Shown here piece by piece: positions 26,201 to 32,560 of a stretch of 64,000 bases of DNA. Made by a program: the position numbers and the translations under genes. A model generated the notes under the pieces. The model was not told the DNA's origin. It ran no database searches and saw nothing but the letters and a program-made list of their open reading frames with translations. Position 1 is the stretch's first letter. Every line of letters begins with the position of its first letter. Location: the NCBI GenBank assembly GCA_009741485.1, contig CM019238.1:7855477-7919476 (forward strand), in the 5' to 3' direction. This stretch comes from Malurus cyaneus samueli (Eukaryota > Chordata > Aves > Passeriformes > Maluridae).

Positions 26201-29005
26201 AGCTGCAATTAATTTAGGGGTTTGTTTTTTTCCAAGTTTTGGTCTACACACAGGTCTACTCTGCCAGTTACCAGCTTGGCTACAGCTTTAATTTATTCTT
26301 TTTTCTTGTGACTTCAGCAGTTAGACAAGAGGTTTGCCTCCAAAAGCATAACATAGTCTCACTCCATTGCAAACCAGACTCAGGAGGCTGAGGGAAACGA
26401 GAGAACCCACACTAGGAAAGAAGAGACAAGGCCTTCAGGTGCTCCACTAACAGGAAAGATCAGCCTCTATATAGCATTTTATATTTTCCAAAAATATTAC
26501 AAAATACTACAGAAATAGATCTGCTGACTTATTTAGGACACCGTGACCTACTTTAAAAGGTAAATCCCCAAGTATTCCCATTGACATTGCTTAGGTTTTG
26601 GGGTGGGTTTCTGGTGGGTGTTTTTTCACTCTTAAAGTAAAAGATGACTACTCTACTCAGAAATTACTAGTCAGACAAACCCCAATACTCTTACCTACTA
26701 GCTCAGGCACTGCATATGTAACATCTTTCTCTAAAAACCAATATTGTAATACCACAGTTTTGCTGAGGAAACCTGGCAATAAGGGGATTTTAAGAATTAA
26801 TCTGAACAGAGGGCACAAACTGATACTCCTCCACAATCCCTGACACAACTACAGCAACTCTCAAAAAATATTCCTGGTAAAGCTTTTTCCTGACCAGCAA
26901 TTACAAATAATACCAGATGGTAGAGCGTTTTGAATGACACACATATATAGTGACCAGAGCACAACTACCAGAGTTTTACATTAAATCCAACTGTGTTTTC
27001 TTTCATAATTTACTTAAATTGGGAAATACTTGCACTGTATCTTGGAAAAAACATATTGTGAGGTTTTTTCCTCAGAGATTATAGTATTTTGTATTTACCT
27101 GCTCATATTTAATTCAAGTAAGTCTGGTGTACAAGCAAAAAAATTAGAAGTGCCACTCAAAGGGCTGCAAGTGTTTAAAAAGTAGTACCTGGGTATGCTC
27201 AATAAAGACAGGAGCATGGGGGGTTTTTTTAAGCCCCTTACAGACATATTTAAGGCACCATATTTCACACCTTTTCTTCCCTACCCCACCAAAGCATTCC
27301 TCTATTTCAGATACCATATCACAACAAGATTTTTGTCTGTCTTAGGCCAAAGTCTGAGCAAGTGAATTAACACCAGAATACAGAACTCATCTGGCACAGG
27401 TGAGGACCTCCGGGAGCCTGACAGCTCCTAACAGACTGGAATCAAAAGAACTTGTGTGAAAAAGCAATCTCATTTTATGCTATTCTTAAGTTAAGAGTAG
27501 CTCCATATCTTCATTTTCTTATTTTGTAAGGTTGATTTATAGCAGATAACATTATTTCAATAATATTTTCAAACAACACACTACCTCTTTTAGGATTCAG
27601 AAGCTTTCAAACTATTGAGCAAACTGTCACCACTTTCTGGCTTCCTGTTATGTTGCCATTTCTGGGCTCAAGGGTTACCTCATTAACTTCTTGTACCACA
27701 GGCAGAACACAAGACCAGAAAAAATAATGTAACTTTAAAAGGGTATCTTTAGAGAAGAAATTGTCAGTCGCTCAGTTTTAAGGTTTTTAATTTCAACACA
27801 ATGGCTGCAATATTCACCACTGTAGCTGGATCTCACCCATTCAGATCAAAAACAAATGAAATACATATTTAGCTGGTTTTAACTGTTTGATCCGCACTGA
27901 AAGCTCTCACACAAGCCAGTCTGAGCAGACCAGTGTCACAGGGTCACATATCCCAACGATCCTCAAACAATCTAACCCACAACGCTTCTGCCCAAAATCT
28001 GAAGCGCAGCTCTTTCAGTGCCATCAACTTGCACGAATCCTGCTAAACTACCAGCATATCTGTCAAGAAACCAACAAAAGGCTTCAAGCCTTTTTTTCCT
28101 CTCCTTAATGGAAATGCACATGCATACACACGCATTTATTTCGCTTCTCCGAGCTGGGGAGCGGTTATGCTACAAAGGTACAAGGTTTGTGCACTTTTGA
28201 GCAGACAGGAACTCCAATTGCTACTCGGTTACTAACGCCTGAAGCGAAGCAACACCACTGATACTTCTGTGGATTTCAAGAGTAAGTCTACATATTTTGG
28301 TATAGAGAAAGGTATTTTAACATGCTAAGTTTAAATGTATTAGCGGCAACATACACTCATCCAGAAGAAACGCACTAGTCCACCTACGCCCTTCCCTTTA
28401 CCTCGTTTCATGATCCGTAGGAACAGAAACTATGATATTTGGGGAAATGTTCGAAATATTCAAACGGCTGTAGTCCACGGGATGAATGGAAGGACGAAAC
28501 GGTGCTTAAAAATTAAATTCTGGCCTGTAACAGTAAACCCACCTTTTCCTCCGGTGCCGGATTAATAACCACCAATGTATCTAGAGCACACAAGCTAAGC
28601 AGCTCTCACCGGGAACAGCTCATGAGGTTGGAATATTTCTGCTCCCCGGGCCCGACAGCGCGTTACAAACCTCGCTCCCTCCACGTGGAAAATAACTTCT
28701 GGAGACCACGGCAGTGAAGTCCACCCAGACTTACACGACACCCCCCTCCAGGTGCAAGCCGCCGGCTGTCTCCTCTCCCCCGCCCGCGGCCGGAGTGCAG
28801 CGAGGCCACCCCTGCTGCCCCGGGCTCCAAACTCCCAGCCCGGGCCCACCCGACCCCGCCGCGGGTGCTACTCACAGTCCAGGTGCTTCTTCTTGGGGCC
28901 CATCACCTCGTGGGTCGTCGCCTTGCACACAGCCTTGGCGACGGCCGAGCCGGTCACACTGTGCTGCGCCGCCGTGATGCGGTCGGTGATCGACTGCCCC
29001 GACAT
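5261..29005 (-). CDS. PICALM-like clathrin-assembly protein (ANTH family, probable third CALM/AP180 paralogue), complete
   Basis: Endocytic adaptor of the CALM/AP180 family. By homology it binds PI(4,5)P2 at the plasma membrane, recruits clathrin and AP-2, and sorts VAMP-type SNAREs. Twenty-two exons join in frame to 687 residues (human PICALM is about 652). The ANTH domain covers about residues 19-290. K28, K38, K40 and H41, the CALM phosphoinositide ligands, are present, as are L219 and M244, which contact VAMP8 in CALM. The remainder is a low-complexity tail with DLF (374-376, 392-394) and DIF (436-438) motifs, FDAVFGG (508-514), an LANLVGNLGF segment (565-573) and NPF (674-676), ending QIQFM. 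Many residues ([25 protein letters not shown]) resemble SNAP91 more than PICALM, while [20 protein letters not shown] is PICALM-like. The start is MSGQ at 29005; a second ATG lies just upstream at 29008. ANTH-family identity is certain; the paralogue assignment is inference. Confidence 0.96.
5849..5956 (-). CDS. CALM-like exon 21 (residues 648-683)
   Basis: Encodes [14 protein letters not shown], then [19 protein letters not shown]. The NPF at 674-676 is an EH-domain ligand conserved with PICALM. Acceptor AACAG, donor GTGAAT, phase 0 to 0. Confidence 0.96.
6259..6315 (-). CDS. CALM-like exon 20 (residues 629-647)
   Basis: Encodes [19 protein letters not shown], 57 bp, phase 0 to 0, aligning with the PPVMAYPATTP region of PICALM. 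Acceptor TTAAAG is weak; donor GTAAGA. Confidence 0.9.
6443..6466 (-). CDS. CALM-like exon 19 (residues 621-628, 24 bp micro-exon)
   Basis: Encodes NGVQYPGY between acceptor TGCCAG and a strong donor GTAAGT, phase 0 to 0. It can be skipped without a frame change. Confidence 0.85.
8398..8518 (-). CDS. CALM-like exon 18 (residues 580-620)
   Basis: Encodes [20 protein letters not shown] through PTIPHM, matching NDVNWSQPGEKKLTGGSNWQ of PICALM. Acceptor TTTTAG, donor GTAATT, phase 2 to 0. Confidence 0.96.
9000..9030 (-). CDS. CALM-like exon 17 (residues 570-579, 31 bp)
   Basis: Micro-exon encoding [10 protein letters not shown] between acceptor ATACAG and donor GTAAGT, phase 1 to 2. It continues the LVGNLGIGNG segment of PICALM. 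Its length is not a multiple of three, so skipping it would shift the frame. Confidence 0.94.
9145..9276 (-). CDS. CALM-like exon 16 (residues 526-569)
   Basis: Encodes [13 protein letters not shown] through [11 protein letters not shown], with donor GTAAGT, phase 1 to 1. [11 protein letters not shown] is nearly invariant in PICALM and begins the segment mapped there as a nuclear export signal. Confidence 0.96.
9912..10022 (-). CDS. CALM-like exon 15 (residues 489-525)
   Basis: Encodes [11 protein letters not shown], then [14 protein letters not shown], which matches the NVDFESVFGNKST motif of PICALM. Acceptor TTCCAG, donor GTAAAA, phase 1 to 1. Confidence 0.95.
10121..10180 (-). CDS. CALM-like exon 14 (residues 469-488)
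   Basis: Encodes [20 protein letters not shown], 60 bp, phase 1 to 1, acceptor ACAAAG and donor GTAATT, both weak. The phase match with its neighbours and the absence of stops support it. It may be a cassette exon. Confidence 0.8.
10626..10772 (-). CDS. CALM-like exon 13 (residues 420-468)
   Basis: Encodes [20 protein letters not shown] through KQTVELFS, with donor GTAAAA (weak), phase 1 to 1. It aligns to the PICALM exon with DPFSAT and SLNPFLTKS, but here these are GPFSSS and [13 protein letters not shown] motif (436-438) is present. A plus-strand open frame over the same bases is an antisense shadow. Confidence 0.9.
11591..11694 (-). CDS. CALM-like exon 12 (residues 385-419)
   Basis: Encodes [16 protein letters not shown] through SASSAWG, with donor GTGAGC, phase 2 to 1. 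The SSDLxDLQP core is shared with SNAP91 and PICALM and includes a DLF motif. Confidence 0.95.
11994..12130 (-). CDS. CALM-like exon 11 (residues 340-384)
   Basis: Encodes [10 protein letters not shown], a Ser/Thr-rich linker and [16 protein letters not shown] (374-376) is a DxF-type adaptor motif and VDLFA matches SNAP91. Donor GTGAGA, phase 0 to 2. Confidence 0.95.
12762..12885 (-). CDS. CALM-like exon 10 (residues 298-339)
   Basis: Encodes [20 protein letters not shown], then a charged segment [20 protein letters not shown], a likely helix or coiled coil shared with PICALM. The donor GTACAA is weak, phase 2 to 0. Confidence 0.95.
13365..13450 (-). CDS. CALM-like exon 9 (residues 270-297)
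   Basis: Encodes [20 protein letters not shown] then TKEVSAAS, with donor GTGAGC, phase 0 to 2. This marks the end of the ANTH domain. Confidence 0.96.
14458..14487. other. Perfect 10-bp inverted repeat (hairpin)
   Basis: GAGGTAAACT and AGTTTACCTC flank a 10-base loop, inside intron 8 of the CALM-like gene. At 30 nt it is too short for a typical microRNA precursor. Confidence 0.9.
16862..16903 (-). CDS. CALM-like exon 8 (residues 256-269, 42 bp)
   Basis: Encodes [14 protein letters not shown] between acceptor ACCCAG and donor GTCAGT, phase 0 to 0. It is too short for ORF calling and was found by family homology (VGIDxGDIPDL). Confidence 0.96.
17505..17611 (-). CDS. CALM-like exon 7 (residues 220-255)
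   Basis: Encodes [20 protein letters not shown] through SEFLKVAE, with donor GTAAAT, phase 1 to 0. M244, the second VAMP8-contact residue of CALM, is present in LARMTKL. Confidence 0.97.
18620..18731 (-). CDS. CALM-like exon 6 (residues 183-219)
   Basis: Encodes [20 protein letters not shown] through YNEGIINLL, with donor GTATGT, phase 0 to 1. L219, one of the hydrophobic residues used by CALM to hold VAMP8, is the last full codon. Confidence 0.97.
18836..18929 (-). CDS. CALM-like exon 5 (residues 152-182)
   Basis: Encodes [20 protein letters not shown] through DALLDFD, with donor GTAAGT, phase 2 to 0. Contains the family signature DGVMRTM. Confidence 0.97.
19122..19224 (-). CDS. CALM-like exon 4 (residues 117-150)
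   Basis: Encodes [19 protein letters not shown] and then [15 protein letters not shown], with donor GTAAGA, phase 1 to 2. The ANTH helix motif [11 protein letters not shown] is intact. Confidence 0.97.
20056..20131 (-). CDS. CALM-like exon 3 (residues 92-116)
   Basis: Encodes [15 protein letters not shown], then [10 protein letters not shown], with donor GTAAGG, phase 0 to 1. The first half matches the family invariantly. SAMQ replaces the SGLQ of PICALM. Confidence 0.96.
21282..21424 (-). CDS. CALM-like exon 2 (residues 44-91)
   Basis: Acceptor TTTTAG, then [15 protein letters not shown] through HLMMYGNE, with donor GTAAGA, phase 1 to 0. This is core ANTH helical sequence. [19 protein letters not shown] carries Ala where human PICALM has Ser, as in SNAP91. 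Confidence 0.97.
21425..28875 (-). other. Intron 1 of the CALM-like gene (7.45 kb)
   Basis: The largest intron of the gene, AT-rich except near the CpG island. No exon-like stretch with matching splice signals was found. Minor A-rich and T-rich tracts occur. Long first introns often hold enhancers, but none can be called from sequence alone. Confidence 0.85.
28876..29005 (-). CDS. CALM-like exon 1 (residues 1-43)
   Basis: Encodes [10 protein letters not shown] to GPKKKHLD, the start of the ANTH domain, with the lipid-binding residues K28, K38, K40 and H41. It ends in phase 1 at donor GTGAGT. Two tandem ATGs (29006-29008 and 29003-29005) allow MMSGQ or MSGQ; family comparison favours MSGQ. 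Confidence 0.97.
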
Positions 29006-29286
29006 CATCGCCGCGGCCCTGGCGGCGGCTCCGCCGCGATCCCCCCGCAAGGCCGGGGCGGCGGCTCCCCCGCGGGGCGCGCAGCCTCCCGGGGAAGGGC
29101 CGGCGCTCCCTCCGGCGGAGCGCTCGCCGGGCTCCGCTCAGCGGCTCCTCTCGGCCGCCGCCGCGCGGGGCTCTTCCCGCTGCTCCGCGGAGCGCCGGCG
29201 GTGATCGCTCGGTCCCGCCCGCTCGGCGCTGCCGCCTCCGCCGCGGGTGCGCCCCGGCTTTCCCTTTCACATTTACGCTCACAGAC

Positions 29287-29297
29287 AAAATGGCGGC
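29287..29297 (+). promoter_or_regulatory. YY1-like site AAAATGGCGGC
   Basis: Matches the AANATGGCGGC consensus of YY1, common just downstream of starts in CpG promoters. It lies about 280 bases upstream of the CALM-like start codon. It is also an ATG for a long plus-strand open frame, which I reject as low-complexity GC sequence. Confidence 0.45.
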
Positions 29298-29305
29298 GGC
29301 CGCGG

Positions 29306-29317
29306 CGTCAGGTGACG
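29306..29317. promoter_or_regulatory. Inverted pair of CRE half-sites
   Basis: CGTCA and TGACG are separated by two bases (CGTCAGGTGACG). Each half is a CREB/ATF half-site. The pair lies in the CpG island about 10 bases from the YY1-like site. Confidence 0.35.
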
Positions 29318-29364
29318 CGCGCCCGCCCCGCGTCCGCCCCGCCGCTGCTGAACGGGGCCGGGGC

Positions 29365-29690
29365 CGATGGAGCGGGGCCGGGAGCGGGATCGGGGTCGGA
29401 ACGGGCCGGATCAGAGCGGGACCGGGAGAGGGAGCGGACCGGGTCCGGGATCAGAGCGGGACCGGGGCCGGGATCAGAGCGGACCGGGGCCGAGATCAGA
29501 GCGCGGGATCAGAGCGGGACGGGACCGGGAGCGGGATCGGGGTCGGAGCGAGGCCGGGATCGGAGTTGGGGCCGGAAGAGGGAGCGGAACGGGGCCGGCA
29601 GTGGGATCGGGATCAGAACGGGGCCGGCAGTGGGATCGGGAGCGGAACGGGGCCGGAGCGGGAGCAGGAGCGGGGCAGGGCAGGAGCCGA
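29365..29690. repeat. Degenerate GC-rich minisatellite beside the promoter
   Basis: Runs of GGGACCGGGAGCGGGATCGG-type units vary in length. The clearest neighbouring copies begin GGGGCCGGCAGTGGGATCGG at 29591 and 29620 (period 29). Many G-runs make G-quadruplexes plausible on the plus strand. It opens long frames on both strands, none of which looks like a real protein. Confidence 0.85.
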
Positions 29691-29819
29691 GGCCGCCCCC
29701 CGTGCCGGCCCTCAGGTGTCCGGGGCGGTGGGGCCGCACCCCGCAGCGCTCCGTGAGCCGCCGCCCCAGCACCGCGGAGTCACAGGAGCGGCTCGGTTGG
29801 GACAGACACCTCTGCGATC

Positions 29820-30095
29820 ATTGATCCCAGCCCGTGACCGAACACCACCGTGTCAACCACACCATGGCACCGAGTTCTTTCTTAAACATCTCCAGGCTCG
29901 GTGACTCCACCACTTCCCTGGACGGCCCATTCCAATGTCGAGTCACCCTTTCTGTGGAGAAATTCCTCCTAATGCCCATCCTACACCTCCCCTGGTGCAG
30001 CTCGACACTACGATCTCTCGTTCTGTCGCTATCTGCCTGGGAGAAGAGGCCACTCCCCACCTGGCTACTGCCTCCTTTCACGGAATTGCCCGCCG
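29820..30095 (-). mobile_element. CR1 LINE 3'-end fragment
   Basis: The plus strand carries the reverse complement of the CR1 3' region, recognised by TTAAACATCTCCAGG..GGTGACTCCACCACTTCC, GGAGAAATTCCTCCTAATG and CTGGGAGAAGAGGCC blocks in the usual order. It is truncated and diverged, with no reverse-transcriptase domain. Confidence 0.85.
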
Positions 30096-30224
30096 GCTCT
30101 TTGTTCCGTGGGTGGGTGTGAATTAAAAATAAAACCTGCCGAGTCTTCGCGGCGAGTTTGGGGTGGGAGGAGCGGGGGCCGTGCTGTCGCGGGGTGGACG
30201 AGGGGAATCATCGAGAGCAGATTT

Positions 30225-30320
30225 TTATCACCGATCACAACAGTTTGGGCTGGAAGGGACCTTAGTCTGGTTCCACCTACCCGCCAGGGGCAGGGACACC
30301 TTCTGCGAGACCTGGTTACA
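30225..30320 (-). mobile_element. Short CR1 3'-terminal fragment
   Basis: ATCACAACAGTTTGGGCTGG and AAGGGACCTTAGTCTGG, followed by CAGGGGCAGGGACACCTTC, match the extreme 3' end of a CR1 subfamily in reverse complement. It is a remnant of about 95 bp. Confidence 0.7.
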
Positions 30321-30444
30321 CTAGTTTTTGGGGTAGTGAGTTTTCTTTTGTCTTGCAGACTTTCAGCAGCGACGTCCGAATAAAAGAGCCCAACCTTCCG
30401 TGCTGAGCCGATTTCAAGGGATCGTGTAATCATTTCCACAGACC

Positions 30445-30700
30445 CTTGAAATCAGTCAAAAACCTCGGAGCTCATCCGGCGCTGCCAAGCCCACCACTAA
30501 ACCATGTCCCCAAGTGGTGCCACACCTACACATCTTTGACTCCATCACTGCCCCGCAGAGCCTGTTCCTGGGCTTGACAGCCCTTTGGGTGAAGAAATCT
30601 TTCCTAAAATCCAATCTAAACCTCCCCTGGCACAACTGGAGACTAATTCCTCTTGTCCTATCGCTTGTTGTTTGGGAGAAGGGACTCACCTGCAGCTTGG
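30445..30700 (-). mobile_element. CR1 LINE 3'-end fragment
   Basis: The same block order as the neighbouring copies: CCACTAAACCATGTCCCCAA, CCTGTTCCTGGGCTTGACA, GAAGAAATCTTTCCTAAAAT, CTTGTCCTATCGCTTGTTG. Truncated, no coding capacity. Confidence 0.88.
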
Positions 30701-30767
30701 ATGCTGTGGAGCACTAGTCAGCTGAAGCCAAACCACTGGTGGGTTCTCAACACCTTTCCAACTCCTG

Positions 30768-30842
30768 ATACCCAGCACAACCCTGTGAGGGCTGTGTGAG
30801 GAAAATTAACTCCATCCCAGCCCGACCTGATATTGGGACAAA
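30768..30842. mobile_element. LTR-like repeat fragment, first copy
   Basis: Contains GAGGGCTGTGTGAGG, then TTAACTCCATCCCAGCC. A related stretch recurs at about 31535-31592. The pattern resembles debris of avian endogenous-retrovirus LTRs, but this is from memory and unverified. No coding remains. Confidence 0.4.
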
Positions 30843-31384
30843 AAAATGCAGCCTCACTACTACTCAGTCAGAACACTCTTCCCAGGCCATTCCAGGGAGG
30901 AGTATTTTTGTAACTTCTGCATTTATAGTACACTAATATAAGTGTGAACGCTCATACAAATAGAAGATAGAGCACAGCAATAGTTATTTTTACTTTGAAG
31001 TAAAAATACAAAAAGTAAGGAGAGTAAAAAGGAGGCAGTTGAATATGAGTGTTATAAACAAAAATCTAGCAGCTTCTGACAATCAACTCGTATTTTAGGG
31101 TGCTGATTAAAGCTCTATTGCTTACATTATCCCTAAAGTGAAATACTCCGTAAATACGTGGGTAGACTGCCGCAAACCAACTGTCTGCTAGTGCAGTACA
31201 CGTATAAAAGCAATAAGGCAGGAAACATTTGCATTCACAGTACTGCATCTTTCACTAGTACATAAAAAAATCTGTCTTTTCATAATATTTGTATGATATA
31301 GAGGGTGTTATTAAGTGCTTCAGCATATTCCTTGTTGAGGAATGTGAGATGACCACAGGGAACAAGTATGCTTTGTACAAAACT

Positions 31385-31592
31385 GCCCTTGTCTTGGGCC
31401 CATGTTGGGCACCAAAAAGGGCTGTGGTAGGTTACACTGGTGGGGCACCAGATGCCCCCCAAGTCGCTGAATCACTCCCCCTCCTCAGCTGTAGGGTTGG
31501 GGAAAAACTAAAATGGAACAGCAGTACACAGCACAGCCCTATGAGGGCTGCTTTGGGGAAGCTTAACTCCATTCCAGCCTGACCCAATAAAG
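31385..31592. mobile_element. LTR-like or endogenous-retrovirus-derived fragment, second copy
   Basis: Contains CCATGTTGGGCACC, a TGCCCCCCAAGTCGCTGAATC stretch, TCACTCCCCCTCCTCAGCTG and then TTAACTCCATTCCAGCC. This order resembles a dispersed avian LTR-retroelement boundary. It is short, strongly diverged and has no open reading frame of retroviral type. Confidence 0.45.
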
Positions 31593-32275
31593 TGTAAAGA
31601 GAACAACAAAGGCGAGCAGGGTCAGCGGCAGAGATGTATCTTTTGATACCGCTGTGAAACACAATAACACTGAACTAATACCACTGGTCCTATGAATTGG
31701 GGTGTGTAATGTTGTGAATGAAGGATTTCTATAGACCGAAGGGCATAAATGCATTAATACATGGTCACTGATATTAAAATATTGAACATTTCCTGTGCTG
31801 GGAAAAGCTACAACCTCTTTAATCTGACTGGCAGCAGGCAATTTCCAACTGCCTTATTTTTGTTTTAAGACTTGTAGTTTCTGGGAAAAAAATGATCTTG
31901 AATCTTCAAAGCCTGAGGGAACATCAAAACAGTAAGAAAAGAAGAGATGGAAAGATTAAATACACATTACAAATGTCTACATCTCTTAGGGCCTGTCTAA
32001 ACAGGGAAGCTCTTTTGCAATAAAGAAGGGTGTGAGCTGAAGCACAGCAGCTATTCTGTGCTACCTCCTCCCCCAGCAGGGACTCACTAATTTAGTTCTG
32101 TTTCAAAATGCCTAAATTCCACATAAAAGTGCCTGAATTGAGTGTTTCCCATTGCCATGGCTCTGTCTTTGTGCTGGTCAGGCCCAAATATGAGTTCAAA
32201 TGTCCCTTTCCAGTCAGTGTATTGACTTGCTCTGGGTATGGGCTGTCCTGTGCATCCTGTGGATGGCTGCAGGTA

Positions 32276-32560
32276 GAATCACAGAATCATTTAGGTTGAA
32301 AAAGACCTTTAAGATCATTAAGTCCAGCCATAAACACAGCACTGCCAAACCACCACTAAACCAAGTCACCAAGTGCTGCATCTATGCAGTTGTTAAATAT
32401 CTCCAGGAATGGTGCCTCCACCACTGCCCTGGGCAGCCTGTTCCTGGGCTCGACAACCCTTTCGGTGAAGAAATTTTTCCTAATATCCAATCTAAACATC
32501 CCCTGGCACAAACTTGAGGCTATTTCATCTTGTCCTGTGCCTTGTTACTTTGAGGAAGAA
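32276..32560 (-). mobile_element. CR1 LINE 3' end with terminal motif
   Basis: Begins AATCACAGAATCATTTAGGT, the reverse complement of the CR1 3' terminal octamers, so the true 3' end is present. It continues through CACTGCCAAACCACCACTAA, GGGCAGCCTGTTCCTGGGCT and GAAGAAATTTTTCCTAATAT. The element is 5'-truncated and relatively well preserved. Confidence 0.93.

Larger units (their letters stand above)
28600..29800 (-). promoter_or_regulatory. CpG-island promoter of the CALM-like gene
   Basis: A sharp change from AT-rich intron to very GC- and CpG-rich sequence surrounds exon 1. GC boxes (CCCGCCC) occur at about 29214-29220 and 29321-29343. No TATA box is evident, as is usual for housekeeping CpG promoters. 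The transcription start probably lies between 29010 and 29350. Confidence 0.8.

Noticed and set aside
28865..29904. Long plus-strand open frames (319 and 204 codons) through the CpG island
   Set aside because: They are made of low-complexity Arg/Gly/Ala/Ser repeats from the GC-rich minisatellite and overlap exon 1 of the CALM-like gene in antisense.
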